Assembly (NCBI RefSeq): GCF_900129785.1
Contig: NZ_FSRC01000001.1
Coordinates: 558,001-622,000, forward strand
Direction: 5' to 3'
Source of the DNA: Algoriphagus halophilus
Lineage (GTDB): Bacteria; Bacteroidota; Bacteroidia; Cytophagales; Cyclobacteriaceae
Length of the DNA: 64,000 nucleotides
Position numbers and translations under genes: made by a program. The number at the start of each line of letters is the position of its first letter. Positions within the stretch are counted from its first letter, which is position 1. The notes beneath the pieces are model-generated. The model saw only the letters and a program-made list of their open reading frames with translations. It was not told the DNA's origin and searched no databases. Below are positions 57,527-64,000 of this stretch, one piece after another.

Positions 57527-57612
57527 CATTGTCTTGTCCCGGGAAGATTTAACCCGGAAATTTACCTGATTGATCTATTATTGGAAAGATCTAGAAATAA
57601 ACCATATAGCGG

Positions 57613-58281
57613 ATGCGTATTCTGGTAGTAGAAGATGAACCTGGGATTTCCAGCTTTTTAAAGCAGGGATTAGAGGAAGAGGCCTTTGCGGTGGATGTGG
57701 CTGATAATGGGAAGGTGGGGCTGGAGATGGCATTATCCGGAAATTATGATTTGCTTTTACTGGATTGGATGCTTCCTGGATTCAGCGGAATTGAAATTAC
57801 CCGACAGTTTAGAAAAGAATTTCCGAGTACCCCGATTCTATTTCTAACCGCAAAGGACACCGTGGATGAGACCATATTCGGACTTCAATCCGGTGCGAAT
57901 GATTACATAAAAAAGCCCTTCCATTTTGAAGAACTGCTAGAAAGAATACGGGTGCAGCTGAGATCAAAAGAAGGGGAGCATGAGAAATTTACATTGGGTC
58001 CAATTGAATTGTATACAGATAGACACCAGGTCTATAAGAATGGAGAAGAGGTACAATTGACACAGAAAGAATTTGCCTTGTTGGAATATCTGTTGCGGAA
58101 CAAAAACAAAGTGTGCCGGAGAACCCGGATCATCGAAAGTGTCTGGGATATTCACTTCGAATACAACACCGGAGTAATTGATGTATTTATCAACTCATTA
58201 CGGAAAAAACTGGATCTTCAAAAAGATGAAGATTATATACAGACTGTAAGAGGAGTGGGCTATATGGCTAAAGAAAAATGA
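57613..58281 (+). CDS. OmpR/CusR-type response regulator
   Basis: A 222-residue response regulator. The receiver domain holds the acidic pocket (VVEDEP), phosphorylated Asp51 (LLLLDWMLPG), a conserved Thr in FLTAKD and Lys in DYIKKPF. The C-terminal winged-helix DNA-binding domain starts at about residue 125 (LTQKEFALLEYLLRNKNKVC, SVWDIHFEYNTGVIDVFINS, VRGVGYM). The kinase gene overlaps it by four bases. The direct repeats before its own gene and before the CzcA/CusA-like pump make autoregulation and pump control the natural reading; metal sensing is inferred from the pump type. Confidence 0.92.
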   Translation: MRILVVEDEPGISSFLKQGLEEEAFAVDVADNGKVGLEMALSGNYDLLLLDWMLPGFSGIEITRQFRKEFPSTPILFLTAKDTVDETIFGLQSGANDYIKKPFHFEELLERIRVQLRSKEGEHEKFTLGPIELYTDRHQVYKNGEEVQLTQKEFALLEYLLRNKNKVCRRTRIIESVWDIHFEYNTGVIDVFINSLRKKLDLQKDEDYIQTVRGVGYMAKEK

Positions 58282-59642
58282 AATCATCCTATAAAGAGAA
58301 AATAGCGCGGAGGTTGACATTGGTCACGGCATTGTTGGTGATGTTTGTTTTCGGGATCATCTACCTGGTAGTGAATTTCACGGTGGTGGAAACCATCGAT
58401 CAGGAGCTGGAAATTGAATCCAATAAACATGTGGGGCAGATTTTTTTGGCCAATGGAGAAATCAAGTTCATGCACAAAGATGAATGGCAAGAAAAAGAAC
58501 ACCAGGAGATCCAGTTGAATCCCATATTCATTGAAATTGTCGATCTGGAAGGGAATTCCATGGATAAGTCCCCGAATCTTGGGACCAACCGTTTACTGTT
58601 TCATCCCAATTGGAACTCCAAAGAAGGTGCTTGGACCATCAACATTGGAGGACAGGAAGTTCGCCAGAAACAGATGCTCCTGAAGCATGAAGGGAAACCG
58701 GAAGGATATATGCTGTTGGCTACCTCTTTTGAAGATGCCAGGGAGTTATTGGATAACCTGAGAAATATTTTGCTGATTCTCTATCCCGGTATCCTGATCT
58801 CCCTGTTTCTTACCATGAGGTACCTGGCAGGAAAAAGCATACAGCCCATTCAAAAGATTATTTCCAAGACCAATCAGATCACCCAGAGTAATCTCAATGA
58901 ACGGGTACCAGTATTGGATCAGGAAGACGAAATAGGTCAATTGACCCGATCCATCAATGAATTGCTCAACCGGTTGGAACAGTCCATGATCCGTGAAAAG
59001 CAATTTACTTCAGATGCTTCCCATGAATTACGGACCCCGCTTTCAGTGATGCGTGGGACCTTGGAGGTGTTGATCAGAAAGCCAAGAACTTCGGAAGAGT
59101 ATGTGAAGAAAATCCAGACTGCTTTAGAAAGTATCGATCGAATGTCCGCCATGATTGATCAGCTGTTGGCCTTGGCAAGGGTGGAAAGGAGTGGTGAGTC
59201 AATGAAAGATGAGGTGGAAATTATGTCCTTTGTTGAAGAAGTAGCGGTTCAGATTGAAAAAGAAACTGGTCGGGAAGTTCGCTTCCATACCGAGGAGTCT
59301 ATTCCTGTTTTTGTGCAGGTCAGTGAAAAGTCACTCCAGATGATTTTGAATAATTTGATCCAAAATGCCATTAAATATTCAGACGGGCCCATTGACTTGG
59401 AGATACAGGTCGAAAATGGAAAGCCCTTGATTTTTGTAAAGGATCAGGGACATGGCATTGGAGAAGAATCGATCAAAAAGATCTTCGATCCTTTTTATAG
59501 AGACCCCTCAGCTTTGGAAAAATTGATCCCCGGCACCGGGCTAGGCCTAGCAATTGTCAAAAAACTTGCTCAGGAAAGTGGTATTGAAATCAGTGTTTCC
59601 AGTGAATTGGGGTCTGGAAGTGCCTTTCGTCTCGGTTTCTGA
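58278..59642 (+). CDS. Sensor histidine kinase of the metal-efflux two-component system
   Basis: A 454-residue membrane kinase. TM1 spans about residues 13-34 and TM2 about 163-181, enclosing a periplasmic sensor of roughly 125 residues with His/Met-containing segments (EIKFMHKDEW, EHQEIQLN), consistent with but not proof of metal binding. A HAMP linker follows (KSIQPIQKIISKTNQI), then the HisKA domain with His249 (DASHELRTPLSVM) and the HATPase domain with N box (NNLIQNAIKYSDG), G1 (DQGHGIG), F box and G2 (GTGLGLAIVK). It overlaps the response regulator by four bases. Confidence 0.92.
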   Translation: MKSSYKEKIARRLTLVTALLVMFVFGIIYLVVNFTVVETIDQELEIESNKHVGQIFLANGEIKFMHKDEWQEKEHQEIQLNPIFIEIVDLEGNSMDKSPNLGTNRLLFHPNWNSKEGAWTINIGGQEVRQKQMLLKHEGKPEGYMLLATSFEDARELLDNLRNILLILYPGILISLFLTMRYLAGKSIQPIQKIISKTNQITQSNLNERVPVLDQEDEIGQLTRSINELLNRLEQSMIREKQFTSDASHELRTPLSVMRGTLEVLIRKPRTSEEYVKKIQTALESIDRMSAMIDQLLALARVERSGESMKDEVEIMSFVEEVAVQIEKETGREVRFHTEESIPVFVQVSEKSLQMILNNLIQNAIKYSDGPIDLEIQVENGKPLIFVKDQGHGIGEESIKKIFDPFYRDPSALEKLIPGTGLGLAIVKKLAQESGIEISVSSELGSGSAFRLGF

Positions 59643-59656
59643 CCTTTTCCCATTTT

Positions 59657-59674
59657 TAAGATAATCTTAAGGTT
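59657..59674 (+). promoter_or_regulatory. OmpR-type direct-repeat operator upstream of the CzcA/CusA-TolC gene
   Basis: TTAAGAT-AATC-TTAAGGT, the same repeat, spacer and 11-base period as the site at 57509-57526. It ends 57 bases before the pump ATG at 59732. Confidence 0.65.
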
Positions 59675-59731
59675 TTAAAAAGAAGTCTATAGTATTAATT
59701 GTGGATTTTTGACTAACAATTAGCGTGTTCG

Positions 59732-62700
59732 ATGTTAGACAAAATTATCCAGTGGAGCATAAATAATAAGCTCATCGTTTTTCTGTTCATCGCGGGATGG
59801 ATTGCTTTTGGGGTTTATTCTTTGAGTTCATTGCCTATCGGAGCGGTTCCGGATGTAACCAATAACCAGGTTCAGGTGATTACCACTTCCAGAAACCTGG
59901 CAACGGAGGATGTGGAGAAATACCTGACGTATCCTGTGGAATTGGAGATGGCCAACTTGCCTGGAGTGCAGGAAATCAGATCTGTTTCCAAGTTTGGGCT
60001 TTCGGTAGTGACCATTGTTTTTGACGATGATTTAGGGACTTATCTACCAAGACAACTCATTGCCGAGCGTATTAAAATCGCTCAAGAAAGTATTCCAGAA
60101 GGATTTGGGCAGCCTTTCATGGGGCCCATCACGACAGGTTTGGGAGAGATTTATCAATACGTGGTGGATGTAAAGCCGGGCTATGAAGATCAATACACCA
60201 CCACGGATTTAAGAACTATTCAGGATTGGATCGTTAGAAGACAGCTATCGGGAATTCCCGGTGTGGTAGAAGTGAATACCTGGGGAGGTTTTTTAAAGCA
60301 ATATGAGGTTTCTATCAACCCGGAGCGATTAAAGGGGATGCAGATTGACCTGTCCGAGGTGTTTAAAGCTTTGGAACAAAACAATTCCATTGCAGGTGGA
60401 GGATACATAGAGAAAACGAATGAGAGTTTCTTTATCCGCGGAGAGGGCTTGGTGGAAAGTCTGGAGGATATTGGAAATATCGTCATCGAAAGCAGGGATG
60501 GTACCCCAATTTATATTCGGGACATCGCCACCGTAGGATTTGGACATGCCAATCGATTTGGTGCCATCACCGGAAATGGAGAAGGAGAAAAAGTGTTGGG
60601 GCAGGTGATGATGCTCAAAGGAGCGGATTCAAAAGGAACCATAGAAAGGGTAAAGGAGCGATTGGAAGAAATTCAGCCCAGCTTGCCGGAAGGAATTGAA
60701 ATTAACGGGTTTTTGGATCGGTCTGAATTGGTGGGTAGAACAACCTCTACCATTTCCAAAAACCTGATTGAAGGTTGTTTGATCGTGGTATTCGTGGTGG
60801 TGCTTCTCTTGGGGAATATCCGCTCCGGTTTGGTGGTGGCTTCCATTATTCCCTTGAGTTTGTTGTTCGCACTTTCCATGATGAACATCTTTGGGGTAGA
60901 TGCCAACCTGATGAGTCTGGGGGCCATTGACTTTGGGATCATCATCGATGGTGCGGTGATCATTGTAGAGTTTATTGCTTTTAAGTTTACCCAGATACAC
61001 CAGAATTTCGCTGGATTAAGCAAGTCGGAAATCCAGAAACAGAAGGACCAGGTGGCATTTAACGGGGCATCTAAAATGATGCATTCCGCAATTTTTGGTC
61101 AGATCATCATCATTATTGTATTTATTCCTATTCTCTCACTTTCCGGAGTAGAAGGGAAAATGTTCCGTCCCATGGCAGAGGTATTCAGTTTTGCTTTGAT
61201 CGGTGCCATGATCCTTGGATTGACCTATGTGCCAGTGGTATCTTCTTTGTTTTTGAAATCCACTCCTCCGGGACCAAAAAACATCTCCACACTTCTGATT
61301 CGTCAGATCAATAAAGTGTATGAGCCTACCATTAAATGGGCCTTGGACAATACTAAAATTGTTTTGAGCACTGCCGCTGCCATGCTAATCGCTGCGGTAT
61401 TGTTATTCTCGTCCATGGGATCTGAATTTGTTCCTACCTTGGATGAGGGGGATTTTGTGATCCAGCCTGTGTTGAAGACAGGTACCTCTTTGACCAATAC
61501 CGTGGAGACCATGACCCAGATCGAAAAGATCTTGATGAAATTTCCGGAGGTGAATCAGGTGGTTACCCGAATCGGAGCAGCTGAGATCCCAACAGACCCC
61601 ATGTCAATGGAGGAAACAGATGTCATTGTGACCCTGCATCCTCCATCTGAATGGACCACGGTAGAAACCAAAGATGAATTGGCGGATAAGTTCAAGGAGG
61701 CCTTGGAGGTAATTCCAGGCTTGGATTATGAGTTTACCCAGCCCATTGAAATGCGTTTTAATGAGCTGATTACCGGGGTAAGGGCTGATTTGGCGATCAA
61801 AGTATTTGGGGATGATTTGGATCAGTTGCTTAAAACCGGAAACGAAATAGAAGCTGCTATCCAAGGGGTGGAAGGCGCCGCGGATATTATCGTGGAAAAA
61901 GTGGATGGTTTGCCTCAGATGAAAATTGAGTACAACCGCAGCAAGATTGCCAAGTATGGATTGAATATCTCTGAGTTGAACGACATCGTGACGATGGGCT
62001 TTGCCGGAGCTACTGCAGGAAAAGTGTTTGAAGGAGAACGGCAGTTTGACTTGGTACTTCGTTTTGAGAAAGATTTCAGAAAGGATATTTCAAACATTGA
62101 ACAAGCTTCAATCTTACTGCCCGGAGGGGGAAGTGTTCCCTTAGGGGAGCTGGCGACGATTTCCTATACCAAGGGACCTGCCAAGATTTCCAGGGATGAT
62201 ACCCAAAGAAGGATTGTGGTAGGGGTCAATGTCAGAAATAGGGATTTGCAGTCCGTGGTGGATGATATTCAGGAAATCATCCGCACCCAAATAGAAATTC
62301 CAGAAGGCTACCGTGTAGATTATGGAGGTCAGTTTGAAAACCTGCAACAGGCGAGAAACCGCTTGTTGATAGCAGTTCCAATTGCCCTGATCTTGATTTT
62401 TGTGCTCTTATATTTTGCTTTCTCTTCCACAAGGGATGCCATGATGATTTATTCAGCGATACCGCTTTCAGCTATAGGTGGAGTATTGTTGCTATGGGTA
62501 AGAGATATGCCATTCAGTATTTCCGCCGGAGTCGGCTTTATAGCCCTGTTTGGGATTGCTGTCCTGAACGGGATTGTGTTAATAGAACATTTTAAATCCA
62601 TGGAATCAAAGTATACAGATATCAAACAATTAGTATTGATTGGTGCCAAAGAACGATTGAGACCCGTATTGTTGACAGCCTCCGCAGCGGCTTTGGGATT

Positions 62701-64000
62701 TTTGCCCATGGCAGTTTCAGGTTCTGCCGGCGCCGAGGTACAAAGACCTTTGGCGACTGTAGTGATAGGAGGTTTGATTTCAGCCACGGTTTTGACCTTG
62801 GTGGTATTGCCTGTTCTGTATGTTTTATTTAAAGGGGGAGTCAAGATTTCTGTTTCAGGAGCCAAAAAGGCCGGACTCAGTCTGTTGATCTTACTTTCAT
62901 TGAGTGCCGTTACCATGGCCCAGGAGCAGCAGGAAGAGCTCACATTGACCTTGGATGAAGCGGTGAACATGGCCTTGGAGCAAAACCTCAACCTACAAGC
63001 AGCCGGTAAAGGGCTGGAAGCCGCTACCGTCAACACGGGAGCAGGATGGGATATCTCAAAGATGCAGGTATTCTATTCTCGGGATGAAAACGACATCGCC
63101 GAAAATGGCTATGCCAACAACAAGTGGGGGCTTCTCCAAAGTTTTGCCTTCCCTTCCCTGTATACAGCCCAGAAAAACGTGCTAGAGGATCAGGTAGCCA
63201 TGCAGGAAAATCAATTGGCCATTCAGCAGCGGAGCCTACGTGGGGAAGTCAGCAAAGCCTATGTTACGGCAGTTCACTGGGATGAGGTGAAGAATCATTA
63301 TGCAAAGTTGGATAGTCTGTATCGGGTATTTGCGAATGCGGCAGATAGACGGTTTGAATTGGGTGAAACCAATTACCTGGAGAAATTAACCGCCTCAGGA
63401 AAGCAGCGTGAGATCGGGTTGAAGCTCACAGAAGCCGGACAGAATTTTCAGGTTGCTTTGGAAGGGTTAAAGATTTTGTTGAACTGGGAGGGAGACCTGA
63501 AGGTAGTGAGTTCAGGGATTCAACTGGAAATGGCCGAATTGGATGTGGAGTCGCATCCCGGAGTCAATTATTACCAAAGTGCATTGATGCAAGCCGATCA
63601 TCAGGTGCAGGTGGAGAAAAGGAAGTTGCTTCCGGATCTCACCTTGGAATATGCCCGAGGAACCAACGTGTATTCAGGTTCAAAAATCTATCCTTCCTAC
63701 ATGGGAGGGATCAGCGTCCCTTTATTTTTTGGTGCACAGAAGTCCCAGGTGAGAGCCAGTAAGTTCCGTAAGGAAATGATGGAGCTCGAAGCCCTGAACT
63801 ATGAGAAAAAACTGAGTTCCCGGTATAACCAAACTCAATATAAGGTAGACCAGAATTTGGAAGTCATCCGATATTATCAGGAAGAGGGGGAGCAGTTGGC
63901 TACCCAATTGATGGAACAGGCGAACCGATCCTTTCAGGAAGGAGAGATAGACTTTCTCCAATTTGTTCAACTGATGGAGAACTCCATGAATATCACGCTG
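59732..64000 (+). CDS. CzcA/CusA-type heavy-metal RND pump fused to a TolC-like domain (3' end beyond window)
   Basis: An uninterrupted frame of 1423 codons continues past the window edge. Residues 1 to about 1035 form a heavy-metal RND pump: TM1 (IVFLFIAGWIAFGVYSL), PIGAVPDVTNNQVQV, EDVEKYLTYPVE, the TM4 charge motif GAIDFGIIIDGAVIIVEF, and TM7-12 (IALFGIAVLNGIVLIEH, ERLRPVLLTASAAALGFLP). A junction follows, with a signal-like hydrophobic stretch (LSLLILLSLSAVTMAQ, about residues 1052-1067). Then an outer membrane efflux domain begins (LTLDEAVNMALEQNLNLQAA, RSLRGEVSKAYVTAV, LGETNYLEKLTASG). Such CusA-CusC-type fusions are known in Bacteroidota. Cu, Ag, Zn, Co or Cd may be the substrate. The periplasmic adaptor gene is expected just downstream. 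Confidence 0.92.
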   Translation, partial: MLDKIIQWSINNKLIVFLFIAGWIAFGVYSLSSLPIGAVPDVTNNQVQVITTSRNLATEDVEKYLTYPVELEMANLPGVQEIRSVSKFGLSVVTIVFDDDLGTYLPRQLIAERIKIAQESIPEGFGQPFMGPITTGLGEIYQYVVDVKPGYEDQYTTTDLRTIQDWIVRRQLSGIPGVVEVNTWGGFLKQYEVSINPERLKGMQIDLSEVFKALEQNNSIAGGGYIEKTNESFFIRGEGLVESLEDIGNIVIESRDGTPIYIRDIATVGFGHANRFGAITGNGEGEKVLGQVMMLKGADSKGTIERVKERLEEIQPSLPEGIEINGFLDRSELVGRTTSTISKNLIEGCLIVVFVVVLLLGNIRSGLVVASIIPLSLLFALSMMNIFGVDANLMSLGAIDFGIIIDGAVIIVEFIAFKFTQIHQNFAGLSKSEIQKQKDQVAFNGASKMMHSAIFGQIIIIIVFIPILSLSGVEGKMFRPMAEVFSFALIGAMILGLTYVPVVSSLFLKSTPPGPKNISTLLIRQINKVYEPTIKWALDNTKIVLSTAAAMLIAAVLLFSSMGSEFVPTLDEGDFVIQPVLKTGTSLTNTVETMTQIEKILMKFPEVNQVVTRIGAAEIPTDPMSMEETDVIVTLHPPSEWTTVETKDELADKFKEALEVIPGLDYEFTQPIEMRFNELITGVRADLAIKVFGDDLDQLLKTGNEIEAAIQGVEGAADIIVEKVDGLPQMKIEYNRSKIAKYGLNISELNDIVTMGFAGATAGKVFEGERQFDLVLRFEKDFRKDISNIEQASILLPGGGSVPLGELATISYTKGPAKISRDDTQRRIVVGVNVRNRDLQSVVDDIQEIIRTQIEIPEGYRVDYGGQFENLQQARNRLLIAVPIALILIFVLLYFAFSSTRDAMMIYSAIPLSAIGGVLLLWVRDMPFSISAGVGFIALFGIAVLNGIVLIEHFKSMESKYTDIKQLVLIGAKERLRPVLLTASAAALGFLPMAVSGSAGAEVQRPLATVVIGGLISATVLTLVVLPVLYVLFKGGVKISVSGAKKAGLSLLILLSLSAVTMAQEQQEELTLTLDEAVNMALEQNLNLQAAGKGLEAATVNTGAGWDISKMQVFYSRDENDIAENGYANNKWGLLQSFAFPSLYTAQKNVLEDQVAMQENQLAIQQRSLRGEVSKAYVTAVHWDEVKNHYAKLDSLYRVFANAADRRFELGETNYLEKLTASGKQREIGLKLTEAGQNFQVALEGLKILLNWEGDLKVVSSGIQLEMAELDVESHPGVNYYQSALMQADHQVQVEKRKLLPDLTLEYARGTNVYSGSKIYPSYMGGISVPLFFGAQKSQVRASKFRKEMMELEALNYEKKLSSRYNQTQYKVDQNLEVIRYYQEEGEQLATQLMEQANRSFQEGEIDFLQFVQLMENSMNITL

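Noticed and set aside
59657..59671. TTAAGATAATCTTAA as a terminator hairpin after the kinase gene
   Set aside because: The stem is AT-rich and not followed by a T-run; the same element upstream of the regulator gene shows that it is better read as a direct-repeat operator.

Overview
The window looks like chromosomal DNA from a member of the Bacteroidota, most likely order Cytophagales and plausibly family Cyclobacteriaceae (Algoriphagus-like). The signs are low-to-moderate GC, near absence of Shine-Dalgarno sequences, promoter-like TAnnTTTG elements, and typical families: a carboxypeptidase-regulatory/beta-barrel outer membrane protein, DUF2911, a lone UpxY/NusG-like antiterminator, a CusA-TolC fusion, single-chain PurL, OsmC and DUF6503-like lipoproteins. 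The genus is an inference. No rRNA, tRNA, CRISPR array, insertion sequence or phage gene was seen.

Layout. 0-5 kb: tail of an ADP-ribosylglycohydrolase-like lipoprotein gene, an MDR oxidoreductase, a methyltransferase/OsmC pair, a DUF2911 protein and a CE15-type glucuronoyl esterase. 5.4-10.2 kb: two GT4 glycosyltransferases, the first fused to an alpha/alpha-barrel-like domain, facing a GH130 mannoside phosphorylase/hydrolase-like gene; together they look like a dedicated mannoside-type carbohydrate unit. 10.5-14.6 kb: a dicarboxylate/amino-acid symporter, an outer membrane beta-barrel receptor, and beyond it a decayed scrap of a second symporter 3' end.

14.7-20.7 kb is the most unusual part. 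A DUF4062-like protein and a TIR/deoxyribosyltransferase-like protein carrying a DUF4071 (MAP3K TRAFs-binding) region form one operon. It converges, with overlapping stop codons, on a second operon encoding a pentein (deiminase-fold) protein, a DUF5995 protein and a patatin-like phospholipase. This combination of putative NAD/nucleotide-binding sensors and a lipase effector resembles bacterial conflict/immune modules, but it lacks the usual CBASS cyclase. It is the best candidate here for an undescribed system.

20.8-34 kb: DOPA dioxygenase-like enzyme, a large BNR/sortilin-like secreted protein, an aldo/keto reductase-RidA fusion with an APC permease, a conserved hypothetical protein, a LuxR-type regulator and purL. 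34.3-41.1 kb: a TetR-controlled tripartite RND efflux operon (TetR, TolC, adaptor, AcrB-like pump) with a perfect 10-bp inverted repeat over its promoter. 41.1-51.4 kb: UpxY-like antiterminator, outer membrane protein, xseB-xseA-dapA-ligA on the minus strand (ligA with a large insertion), a second TetR gene, metG and a YitT membrane protein. 51.7-55.8 kb: the ATP-grasp/alpha-E/transglutaminase operon, then a lipoprotein. 56.2-64 kb: a PepSY membrane protein, an OmpR-type two-component system and a CzcA/CusA pump fused to a TolC-like domain, which runs off the window. Matching 11-bp-phased direct repeats precede the response regulator and the pump, so the two-component system probably controls itself and the pump.
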